Shown piece by piece: positions 1 through 6,675 of a stretch of 23,753 nt of DNA. Each line of letters starts with the position of its first letter. The first letter of the stretch is position 1. This stretch comes from Gammaproteobacteria bacterium (lineage in GTDB: Bacteria; Pseudomonadota; Gammaproteobacteria; DAOWEP01). The stretch spans positions 1 through 23,753 of the forward strand of contig DAOWEP010000060.1 of NCBI GenBank assembly GCA_030638455.1, in the 5' to 3' direction. Under the pieces are notes generated by a model that saw only the letters and a program-made list of their open reading frames with translations, was not told the origin of the DNA and searched no databases. Made by a program: the position numbers and the translations under genes.

Positions 1-414
1 TCAGGCACACTCACCTACGAAGCCGTAAAGCAGACCACGGACCTTGGTCTGGGCCAAAGCACCTGTATTGGCATTGGCGGCGACCCCATACCGGGCACCA
101 ACTTTATCGACTGCCTCGAACTGTTTGAGAACGACCCTGCAACCGAGGCCATCCTGATGGTAGGCGAAATCGGCGGCACCGCAGAAGAAGAAGCCGCTGA
201 GTATATTAGCCAGCATGTAAGCAAACCTGTAGCCGCTTATATAGCCGGTGTCACCGCACCCAAAGGAAAACGCATGGGGCATGCCGGCGCCATTATCGCT
301 GGCGGCAAGGGTACAGCAACAGAAAAATTTGCGGCGCTTGAAGCGGCCGGCGTGAAGACTTCACACTCCCCTGCTGACCTGGGTGTGACTATGCAACAGG
401 CAATGGCTACTTAA
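1..414 (+). CDS. sucD: Succinyl-CoA ligase (ADP-forming) alpha subunit, 3' end (partial)
   Basis: The reading frame is open from base 1 and ends at TAA 412-414, giving the last 137 residues of a protein of about 290 residues; the 5' end lies outside the window. The enzyme converts succinyl-CoA, ADP/GDP and phosphate to succinate, CoA and ATP/GTP in the TCA cycle, as a cytosolic complex with SucB/SucC. The segment shows the family blocks IGGDPIPGT, a VGEIGGTAEEEAA block, and GHAGAIIAGGKGTA. The histidine in the last block (codon 280-282) is the one that is transiently phosphorylated. The C-terminus, with SPADLG and a final MQQAMAT, is normal, so the gene is not truncated at its 3' end. No convincing terminator follows. 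The call is secure. Confidence 0.97.
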   Translation, partial: SGTLTYEAVKQTTDLGLGQSTCIGIGGDPIPGTNFIDCLELFENDPATEAILMVGEIGGTAEEEAAEYISQHVSKPVAAYIAGVTAPKGKRMGHAGAIIAGGKGTATEKFAALEAAGVKTSHSPADLGVTMQQAMAT

Positions 415-626
415 CTTACGCAGGTTTTAATGCCTCAAAACACCCTGGAGCCGACCTTAGCAATTTCTTCTCGGTTGGCAGAAAAGCAGCGTAAGCGGAC
501 ATTAAGTTCCAGCTATCGAATTCTGCTTTCGGCCAAAACTTGTCATTCACCTAATTGAGTAAACGCAAACAAACCCCACACGATGGCGGGGTTGAACAAA
601 TACTACGCGTTGCGATGTCGAGTGGA
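415..626. other. Non-coding spacer after sucD, possible degenerate repeat
   Basis: I see no gene here. The stretch at about 470-555 (TCGGTTGGCAGAAAAGCAGC, then GCGGACATTAAG, then TTTCGGCCAAAACTTGTCATT) has the look of degenerate intergenic repeats that are common in gammaproteobacteria. A loosely similar block, with GCCAAA followed four bases later by GTCATT, can be read on the minus strand near 2520-2540. This is a weak resemblance and not an annotated repeat family. Confidence 0.25.
572..593 (-). terminator. Weak hairpin, possible terminator after the PEP-CTERM remnant
   Basis: The arms AACCCC (572-577) and GGGGTT (588-593) form a 6-bp stem with a 10-nt loop. Read on the minus strand, the hairpin is followed by the T-rich TGTTTGCGTTT, so it could end minus-strand transcription. 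In the plus direction there is no T tract, so it is a poor terminator for sucD. Confidence 0.3.
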
Positions 627-800
627 TCAAACCTGTACTTTTCGTTTAGCCAACCCGAATAAGCCGATAAAGCTAGAGGCGAAAGAAAGCCTGTAGCTGG
701 AATCAGGGTCCCATTGATATCAGCATCGGCGCCCGTAATAAAAAATCGACTCCGGCTGCTACAAATCTGTCGATCAATACAGAAGTATTATTCTTGAAAA
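627..800 (-). pseudogene. Frameshifted C-terminal remnant of a PEP-CTERM-type protein
   Basis: Reading the minus strand from about 800 to a TGA at 629-627 gives three short pieces in shifting frames: VLIDRFVAAGVDF, then ITGADADINGTLIPATGFL, then SSFIGLFGLAKRKVQV and stop. The last two together resemble a PEP-CTERM sorting tail: a proline-containing motif (here IPAT), a short hydrophobic helix, then a basic cluster (AKRK) at the very end. Both frame changes fall at T runs on the minus strand (740-745 and about 681-689), and restoring one T at each joins all three pieces. In known systems exosortase removes such tails during envelope or exopolysaccharide sorting. No start or upstream body is visible; the preceding gene's terminator lies directly upstream. 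It may be a decayed gene or a homopolymer sequencing error. The match could be partly chance because the piece is short. Confidence 0.42.
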
Positions 801-832
801 GTATTTTCAACCAATTTATTCCAGAAATAAAA

Positions 833-862
833 AAGCCCCAACACCATGAAGTATTGAGGCTT
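833..862 (-). terminator. Rho-independent terminator of the secreted EF-hand-like protein gene
   Basis: The plus-strand arms AAGCCCCAACAC (833-844) and GTATTGAGGCTT (851-862) pair over 12 positions, including two G-U pairs in the RNA, around a 6-nt loop. Transcribed from the minus strand, the stem is followed at once by TTTTTTATTT. It lies 62 nt beyond the stop codon of the gene at 924-2135, which it should terminate. Confidence 0.8.
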
Positions 863-923
863 AATAAAACTGATAAAAAGTAAATCCTAGCAGTCCAAAA
901 CATGTAAATTAAGGCGTTAAGTA

Positions 924-2135
924 TTAGTTTCTATTAAACCATTCTCTTTTGCCTTGAGGAGTGTTTAATAAGTCAGATAATTCTGACCGCGTATTTTCTA
1001 TATCAGTCTGGATATTTGAGGTATTTGCATCATCATTCTCCTTAATTTCAATTTTGGATGCTAAAATCTGCGCTTGAAGCGCATTTAATAATTCTATTAC
1101 ATCGTCTATTTTTTCGCCGGTTTCAGCTATCGCATCAGCTGATTTAACGACACATTCCGTGGTGGCCGCTTGTAAAGCGCTTATTTCAGCTTGATATACT
1201 TCATCAGTAACAATATATGCAATCTCAGCTGCTAAACTAGCATAATGAAACGCGGTAGCAGAGGAGGCTATATTACCTCCTGAACCAAGAACAACAAATA
1301 CCTGGTCACTAGCAGCATCATAAATAGTACCGGCGCCTTTGACTGTAGCTGCAATTGTTCTAAGTGCAGCTACAGCTTCAGAAAGCCCAGGTGACGCGTC
1401 TGGTATTTCACAACCGCCATCTGCGGATGTTTCTGAGGCCGCCACACTGATGTCTGATGAGGCGCTTGAAATGTTCTCTTCGGTGGCGTTTGCAATATCT
1501 AGTTGTTCATTCATTTGCATTAAATCAGACTCTACTGCTATGAAATTTGCTTCCATTTCTTCAGCAACAAGATCTACATCAGCCTCGTCTTCACTATCGT
1601 AGAATACATCACATTCAAGACCTTCACTTTTCCCCTTATTTCTCTTATAGGGATTACAGGCTTGGGTTGCACCATCTTCATCAAGCTCGACAGCTAAACA
1701 TTCGGCGTCCTCATTACCTTCCTCAAAATCACAGATTCCATTGGCATCCATATCATCTGCACTACTGAGAGGCATAAAATGTCCAATCTCATCTTTATGC
1801 GACCTTGATTCATTTCGAGCATACTTTTTAAATTTTGCCTTGTTGGTTCTTGATTTACCATTCTCTGCTTTTATTCTTGCATTTGAAATATGTGCGCGCC
1901 GTTCATCTGTGATTTGATTACTTAGTCGAGTACCTTCTGCGAAAGCCATATCATCCGTATATGTCAGCTGGCCGCTTATAGCATCACTTCTACATTTTAG
2001 TCGTTCATATACGTCGCCACTACAATTAGCTTTTCCAGGTGGAACAGCAAAACCGTTCGAAGAAATCATGGCCAGTGAAATAAATATAAGCCCTACAGTA
2101 GAAGAATTTAATACTGTTACTTTATTGTTTTGCAT
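924..2135 (-). CDS. Secreted hypothetical protein with an EF-hand-like loop and C-terminal helices
   Basis: This encodes 403 residues from an ATG with a good ribosome binding site (AAGGAG, 7 nt upstream). Residues 1-30 form a signal peptide (basic start, hydrophobic core, SNGFA/VPPG), so the product should be periplasmic or outside the cell. Residues 128-139, DMDANGICDFEE, fit the spacing of a calcium-binding EF-hand loop (acidic or N at 1, 3, 5 and 9, Gly 6, Glu 12). A second acidic DEDG stretch and several cysteines follow up to about 175. The segment of about 185-235 is acidic and probably helical. A small-residue, hydrophobic stretch lies at about 280-330, and a charged, coiled-coil-like tail runs to the end. 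There is no PEP-CTERM tail. I do not recognise the family. The gene stands alone, has its own terminator, and sits in an accessory stretch between housekeeping genes. Confidence 0.8.
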   Translation of the reverse strand: MQNNKVTVLNSSTVGLIFISLAMISSNGFAVPPGKANCSGDVYERLKCRSDAISGQLTYTDDMAFAEGTRLSNQITDERRAHISNARIKAENGKSRTNKAKFKKYARNESRSHKDEIGHFMPLSSADDMDANGICDFEEGNEDAECLAVELDEDGATQACNPYKRNKGKSEGLECDVFYDSEDEADVDLVAEEMEANFIAVESDLMQMNEQLDIANATEENISSASSDISVAASETSADGGCEIPDASPGLSEAVAALRTIAATVKGAGTIYDAASDQVFVVLGSGGNIASSATAFHYASLAAEIAYIVTDEVYQAEISALQAATTECVVKSADAIAETGEKIDDVIELLNALQAQILASKIEIKENDDANTSNIQTDIENTRSELSDLLNTPQGKREWFNRN

Positions 2136-2586
2136 TTCTATACTCCTTCGTGAATTCTATTTGTAAGTGCAACTCTACCTAACGGTAAGAGGGCAAGCTG
2201 CGTTAGCATTGTGGCTGCATAGGCCGAGGTGGAAATAACAGAGGCAAGCGCATAAAGCGTCCAAGAAGCGTGATTTATTCATTATTCTTTCTCTGAAAAT
2301 TCTTAGTTCTTATTGCCAGTCTTTTTATTTGTTTGGCTGGCTGGCAAGGTGTACCTTATCAAAAATAAGGCTATAATACCATACTAATACCAAGATATTA
2401 GTTCTCTATCAAAGCCATTAAGTAGAAACCAGCTGAGCTTCAACGGTTAGAAATGTAGCGTTTCTTGGTCACCGGGCGAAGGTCTCCTTTGGGTCGGTTT
2501 GAGTCATCTACAACATTTCGCGTAATGACTGCCTTTGGCTAACATGAGACATTAGCCACTATCAGACCAAGCTCTTTGAATGTTGA
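2136..2586. other. Non-coding stretch between two minus-strand genes
   Basis: No gene is seen. It holds two small inverted repeats: CCTTAT/ATAAGG (2354-2359 and 2365-2370) and TGGCTA/TAGCCA (2536-2541 and 2553-2558). The second is just beyond the PP2C stop but lacks a T tract. A block at about 2465-2535 (CGAAGGTCTCCTTTGGGTCG) looks like degenerate intergenic repeat sequence. The leader of the gene at 924-2135 would run through this region. Confidence 0.4.
2384..2412 (-). promoter_or_regulatory. Possible sigma70-type promoter for the secreted orphan protein
   Basis: On the minus strand, TTGATA (2412-2407) and TATTAG (2389-2384) are separated by 17 nt, a plausible -35/-10 pair. Transcription from it would give a leader of about 240 nt containing the CCTTAT/ATAAGG hairpin. 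The -10 match is imperfect and the region is AT-rich, so chance is likely enough. Confidence 0.22.
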
Positions 2587-3351
2587 TTATTGGTTAGCAT
2601 CAATGATTACCGTTATGTCCCTGTTAGTTTTTTCCGGCGCATCATCAGGTGCTGAGATTAATACTGCTGTAATATTATCAGAACCTCCGTTATCCAGCGC
2701 CTTTTGAACCAGCTTGTCCACTTTTTGCTGTTCATCAAGTCTTTCAGACAGCACACTTGCTATCCCGGCATAAGAAACCTCATCCGTCAGGCCATCGGAA
2801 CAAAGCAGTATCTGTTCTCCACGATAAAATGTGTCACGAATACTTTCTGCCTCTACCTGTTCCTTCTCCACACCACCCAGCGCCCTGGTAATAATATTAC
2901 GTTGAGGATGATTTAATGCTTCCTGCTCACTGATATGACCATAATCCAGTAGCCTCTGCACATAGGAGTGATCTGTAGTCAGCTGTATAAGATTATTGTT
3001 TTCCCATAAGTATGCCCGGCTGTCCCCCACCCAAACAATTTCATATTGATTGTCATCAAACTTTGCTACAACAACGGTTGAACCCATGCCCGGCGAACCA
3101 ATATTTCTTTCTGTCGCCATTAAAATCGCATTATGCGTAGCACCTACTGCCTTCTGAAGAGATATGCCGCGTCTTACCGCATCTTTAATGAAGTCTACGG
3201 CAATCATGCTGGCTATTTCGCCATCATCATGTCCTCCCATACCATCCGCAACGACAAACAAACCATGCTTGCAATCAACAAAATAATTATCTTCATTGTG
3301 ATCGCGCAGATGTCCGGTATGTTTAGCGTGACCACAGGCTGTTATACGCAT
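2587..3351 (-). CDS. PP2C-family serine/threonine protein phosphatase
   Basis: This encodes 254 residues forming a single compact PP2C domain with no signal peptide or membrane segment, so it is cytosolic. The conserved blocks are in order: R16-D-x-N-E-D21, VVADGMGG with metal ligand D36, GSTVVV, VGDSRAYL, the T-x-DHS segment, NIITRALG, CSDGLTD with D186, and GGSDNIT with D225. These supply the two-metal centre, so the enzyme should be active. The family removes phosphate from Ser/Thr residues. It is transcribed divergently from the operon holding a Ser/Thr kinase, across a 427-bp spacer, and an FHA protein lies downstream of that operon. It is therefore probably the eraser of that kinase's marks. 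A short tail of about 20 residues after the domain is unremarkable. No strong Shine-Dalgarno is seen before the ATG. Confidence 0.93.
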   Translation of the reverse strand: MRITACGHAKHTGHLRDHNEDNYFVDCKHGLFVVADGMGGHDDGEIASMIAVDFIKDAVRRGISLQKAVGATHNAILMATERNIGSPGMGSTVVVAKFDDNQYEIVWVGDSRAYLWENNNLIQLTTDHSYVQRLLDYGHISEQEALNHPQRNIITRALGGVEKEQVEAESIRDTFYRGEQILLCSDGLTDEVSYAGIASVLSERLDEQQKVDKLVQKALDNGGSDNITAVLISAPDDAPEKTNRDITVIIDANQ

Positions 3352-3672
3352 ACGTGTTTCCAGGTGAACTAATGAAATTATTCTGATTTTTTTGTAAGAT
3401 AAATAAAAGTGTAGTGAACCTTAGCAAAACTGCACACAGGATAAGCTATGTTTTTGTCATCTGAATGACCGATACCAGTTATGGAAAGACGACCCATCCC
3501 CTAAACCAAACAATTTAGATGATAATAAAAGAATGGTAATTGAATAATTACTGACCATTAAGATGGTGGATATTTTTTCTATTAAAATCAGTTATTTGCT
3601 CTCTGGTAGATGATGAACTGTAATATTTAATCTGCATATTTTTAAAGCTAACTATTTATAAATGCTGAACTT

Positions 3673-3702
3673 TTGCCTAAATTGGCCGATACAAAGTAAG
3701 AT
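3673..3702 (+). promoter_or_regulatory. Possible promoter of the kinase-PilT operon
   Basis: TTGCCT (3673-3678) and TAAGAT (3697-3702) are separated by 18 nt, which is an acceptable sigma70-like pair. The start point would fall just before the inverted repeat at 3712-3731, which would then overlap the transcription start or the early leader. This is weak because neither hexamer is close to consensus. Confidence 0.22.
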
Positions 3703-3711
3703 TAGTCAAAG

Positions 3712-3731
3712 CATGACCGCATGAGGTCATG
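3712..3731. promoter_or_regulatory. Perfect inverted repeat, candidate operator or leader hairpin
   Basis: The arms CATGACC (3712-3718) and GGTCATG (3725-3731) are exact reverse complements around the 6-base centre GCATGA. The repeat lies 48 bp before the start codon of the operon's first gene. The symmetry and spacing suit a dimeric regulator, but no regulator gene lies nearby. An RNA hairpin in the leader is the alternative. Confidence 0.4.
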
Positions 3732-3778
3732 GTATAACAAGCATAACTTCTTCCAACAAACAGTTTAAGGGGGATCCC

Positions 3779-4264
3779 ATGTCCAATGATCATTTGAAAG
3801 TCCCCAAGAAACTGACCAGGGTTTCACTATGGGTTCACCCGGAAGGACGAGTCATCGGTTCAATATATACTCGTGAACAAAGCACAGACCATGCTGGCAA
3901 AGAAGATCCTTGCGAAGCACTGAATCTGGATGAAAAATTTCTTGTTTTGAAACGGGAAGACCCCGATGAAATCCGCTTCTATAATAAATCATCCATTATC
4001 AGGCTGGAATATGAGGATGTTAATGGTAGCTCACCTCAGATAGAAAACCCCCTTCACTGCAGGTTGCACATGATGGATGGCGCTGCAATCAACGGCGAAA
4101 TAAAGGAATCCTTGCCTCCCGATCAAAACCGGCTGTATGACTACTTGAACAGATCAGACGAACGATTCATAAAAGTCCATATCAACAAGGATACGATCTA
4201 TCTTGTCAACAAGAACTATATTAATCAGGCCACTGAACACGACAGAGCAACCACATCAGAATGA
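3779..4264 (+). CDS. Unrecognised small cytosolic protein heading the kinase-PilT operon
   Basis: This encodes 161 residues from an ATG with a clear Shine-Dalgarno (AAGGGGG, 6 nt upstream). It has no signal peptide or membrane helix. The sequence looks like two related beta-rich halves. The first has VSLWVHPEGRVIGSIYTRE and then IRFYNKSSIIRLEYED. The second has LHMMDGAAINGEIKES and then NRLYDYLNRSDERFIKV, ending with IYLVNKNYI. The second pattern (DG-x-x-INGEI, RLYDYLN, then a strand and LVNK) recalls a widespread small domain of unknown function in bacteria that I cannot name with confidence. It is the first gene of the operon: the HEAT-kinase gene begins 34 nt after its stop, so it may be an adaptor or substrate of the kinase. 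That role is inference only. Confidence 0.85.
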   Translation: MSNDHLKVPKKLTRVSLWVHPEGRVIGSIYTREQSTDHAGKEDPCEALNLDEKFLVLKREDPDEIRFYNKSSIIRLEYEDVNGSSPQIENPLHCRLHMMDGAAINGEIKESLPPDQNRLYDYLNRSDERFIKVHINKDTIYLVNKNYINQATEHDRATTSE

Positions 4265-4298
4265 ATAAAGCTACTGGTTACTATTTACGTTGAACCCT

Positions 4299-6671
4299 AT
4301 GGGCTTCCTGAATTCATACAAGACCAACAAGGCAGTCGCCTCCATACTGGCTGCAACATCTGCTTCTTCACCAGATGCCGTTCGTGCTATTTTGAAAATA
4401 AAACAGATTGGCCCTGCCACTATCCCCCAGTTAATAGAGTCCATTCCTGAAAGCGAGAACCCGGAAATCATTGAAAATTTGTTAGCGGGTTTTATTAGCG
4501 ACAAGTCACTACCGGATTATATTGAAGGGCTAGGAAGCCATAATCATAAAATAACAAGCGCACTGACACGACTATTGTCTACATCTAATCTGGCTGACCC
4601 CAATAAACTACTTGACTACATTGATGACCCCAGCATATCGAAAAACATGTTATTCGATATACTCAAGGCCCAGAAGGATAAAATCAACCATAATGAGCTT
4701 TTGCAGAAACTTGGCAGGGTATCTACTAATATAAGGTCTGTTCTATTCCAGCTTCTGGATCTGATCGCCAATGAAGGCAATCTTCCCGATATTATAAAAT
4801 TTGCACGACATGATGACCCTGGTATTCGTGCTCGCATATCAAGGACCCTGTCAAATTTCAGCTCGCTGGAAACAAAGGACGTGCTTTCTTCATTTTTGCT
4901 GGATTCAAATAAGCATGTCCGACGAGCAGCACTTGAAGGAATAGCGCGCCTGGATATACCTGTATCTGCAAGTCTCATATGCCCTCTTCTGGACGACCCT
5001 GATATAATGGTTCAATCAAGGGCAATAGAAACTCTGATAAATATAAATGACCCAGATACCATCAAATACCTGATTGATGCAATGCAGAATGATTCCGAGT
5101 ATGTTCGCAGAGCCGCGGTAGAAGTACTCAATGAGATAGGCGACCACAGGGCGGTAAAGGATTTACTGGACGCACTTAGAGACAAGGACTGGTGGGTAAG
5201 GGTCCGTGCCTCTGATGCACTGGGTTCAATTGGCGGGCCAAAGGTTGTTGATGCGGTACTCGAACTCATAAAGGACAAGGATGACTTTATGAGAAGGACT
5301 GCGATTGAAATTCTGAATACCAGCAAGGATAACCGTGCATTTAATTCTCTTATCGAAGCGCTTGAGGATGATGACTGGTGGGTCAAGGAACGCGCTGCCG
5401 ATGCATTGGCGGAATTGGGGGACAAGCGAGCTATTGCCCCCCTGCAAGCCCTCCTGACACAGGAACCGCAGGCCCGACAGGTTGCTATTCGTGCACTGGC
5501 AAAACTGGGAAGTTCAGAAGCAATCGAACCCATCCTTGGCCAACTGGAAAGCAATAATGACAGTGTTTGCAAAGCAGCACTCCATGCACTGGGGAAACTT
5601 ACTGATGATCAACATATAGAGCAGGTCCAGGATGCTGTTACTCAATTGTTTCAACAACCAAACATAGAACTGTCCGATCTTGCCAGGGAAACGATCAGTA
5701 CAATAAATTCTCGCAATAACGAAAAAACGGAACTACTGGGTACTGCTGAAAATACAGGGGGCTCAGGCAACAACCTGCAAACACCATCGTTTGACCTGGA
5801 CAAGACAAACAACCTGACAACAGAATATATTGACCCGGAGAAACTGACTCCAGGCATAATACTGTCAGATCGATACCGCATAATATCCAGAATTGGTCGG
5901 GGTGCCTTTGGCGTAATTATACAGGCAGAGGACTTAATGGTTAACGAAGAGTGCATATTAAAGTTCCTTAATCCCCAGAATACATCTGACGATACGTCCC
6001 TTGAACGGTTCAAGCATGAACTGCGCTACGCCCGCAAGGTAACCCAAAAGAATATTATCCGGACATATGATCTGCTTACCTTCGGGAATAATTATGCGAT
6101 CTCGATGGAATACTTTCCAAGTCATTCACTCGCAGATGAACTGGTGAGTAAAACCCCATTTGAGATAAAACGTGGACTCAACATCCTGAACGATATTTGC
6201 AACGGAATGAGTGCAGCACAAGCTGAAAATGTAGTACACAGGGACCTTAAGCCCGCCAACATCCTGATCAATGATAAAGATGTAACAAAGATTGCGGACT
6301 TTGGTATTTCGGCTGCCGCAAGCCAGTCCGACTCCAGGCTAACAAAAAACGGCATGCTGATAGGCACGCCAACCTATATGGCACCAGAACAGGCACATGG
6401 AAGAACCCTTGACTCCAGAACCGACATATATAGCCTGGGTATAATTATGTATGAAATGTTTACCGGGAACCCCCCTTATTCAGGGGATTACCCAATGGCA
6501 ACACTTTTTATGCATGTAGAAGGAAAAGCCATGCCGCCTCGTGAAATCAATCCTGGAATTCCTGAAGGCCTGGAAAAAATCATTACCACCGCCATGGCAA
6601 TAGAGCCTGACGACCGCTTTCAAAGCTTTGATGAAATCAGGGCGAAACTCAACTCTGTACTCAAGGAATAA
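4299..6671 (+). CDS. HEAT-repeat / serine-threonine protein kinase fusion
   Basis: This encodes 790 residues if the ATG at 4299 is used; a TTG at 4290 is also possible. Neither has a good Shine-Dalgarno, so coupling to the upstream gene is likely. Residues ~20-470 form a long alpha-solenoid of HEAT/PBS-lyase-like repeats (for example VRRAAVEVLNEIG, WWVRVRASDALGSIG). A linker rich in N, T and G follows. Residues ~522-790 form a complete Hanks-type kinase: glycine loop G533-x-G-x-x-G, lysine K555 in ILKF, HRDLKPAN with D649, DFG with D667, GTPTYMAPE, and the DIYSLGIIMYE block. All catalytic residues are present. No membrane segment is seen, unlike PASTA-type kinases, so it acts in the cytosol. 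It lies just upstream of two PilT genes, opposite a PP2C gene and near an FHA gene, which points to phosphoregulation of the ATPases or their partners. The solenoid probably binds the target. Confidence 0.92.
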   Translation: MGFLNSYKTNKAVASILAATSASSPDAVRAILKIKQIGPATIPQLIESIPESENPEIIENLLAGFISDKSLPDYIEGLGSHNHKITSALTRLLSTSNLADPNKLLDYIDDPSISKNMLFDILKAQKDKINHNELLQKLGRVSTNIRSVLFQLLDLIANEGNLPDIIKFARHDDPGIRARISRTLSNFSSLETKDVLSSFLLDSNKHVRRAALEGIARLDIPVSASLICPLLDDPDIMVQSRAIETLININDPDTIKYLIDAMQNDSEYVRRAAVEVLNEIGDHRAVKDLLDALRDKDWWVRVRASDALGSIGGPKVVDAVLELIKDKDDFMRRTAIEILNTSKDNRAFNSLIEALEDDDWWVKERAADALAELGDKRAIAPLQALLTQEPQARQVAIRALAKLGSSEAIEPILGQLESNNDSVCKAALHALGKLTDDQHIEQVQDAVTQLFQQPNIELSDLARETISTINSRNNEKTELLGTAENTGGSGNNLQTPSFDLDKTNNLTTEYIDPEKLTPGIILSDRYRIISRIGRGAFGVIIQAEDLMVNEECILKFLNPQNTSDDTSLERFKHELRYARKVTQKNIIRTYDLLTFGNNYAISMEYFPSHSLADELVSKTPFEIKRGLNILNDICNGMSAAQAENVVHRDLKPANILINDKDVTKIADFGISAAASQSDSRLTKNGMLIGTPTYMAPEQAHGRTLDSRTDIYSLGIIMYEMFTGNPPYSGDYPMATLFMHVEGKAMPPREINPGIPEGLEKIITTAMAIEPDDRFQSFDEIRAKLNSVLKE
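5106..5477 (+). repeat. Tandem 62-residue supra-repeat inside the HEAT solenoid
   Basis: Two successive 186-bp units (5106-5291 and 5292-5477) encode residues 270-331 and 332-393 of the HEAT-kinase. Each unit is a pair of HEAT repeats. The first begins RRAAVEVLN or RRTAIEILN; the second begins DWWVRVRASDAL or DWWVKERAADAL at the same offset. The protein similarity is clear, but the DNA has diverged, so this is an old internal duplication. Confidence 0.75.
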
Positions 6672-6675
6672 TCTG

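Larger units (their letters stand above)
3352..3778. other. Divergent intergenic region between PP2C and kinase operon
   Basis: This is 427 bp of AT-rich DNA with no credible gene. It must carry the promoters for both the phosphatase (minus) and the kinase/PilT operon (plus). The only strong signal is the inverted repeat at 3712-3731, reported separately. A GC-rich ribosome binding site (AAGGGGG) sits at its right end, just before the ATG at 3779. Confidence 0.6.

Noticed and set aside
703..903. 66-residue minus-strand ORF as a gene
   Set aside because: It runs through the terminator hairpin at 833-862 and only its last part makes sense, as a piece of the PEP-CTERM remnant.
2178..2207. CTAACG ... 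CGTTAG pair resembling an integron attC site
   Set aside because: The whole element is under 30 bases, far too short for attC, and there is no cassette structure.
3683..3691. TGGCCGATA shared with 9033-9041, as a common operator of the kinase operon and FHA gene
   Set aside because: A shared 9-mer between two spacers of about 430 and 280 bp is roughly expected by chance.
6628..6675. A longer PilT N-terminus starting inside the kinase gene
   Set aside because: The GTG at 6676 has a well-placed AAGGA and gives an N-terminus that aligns with the second PilT copy. The upstream extension has neither.
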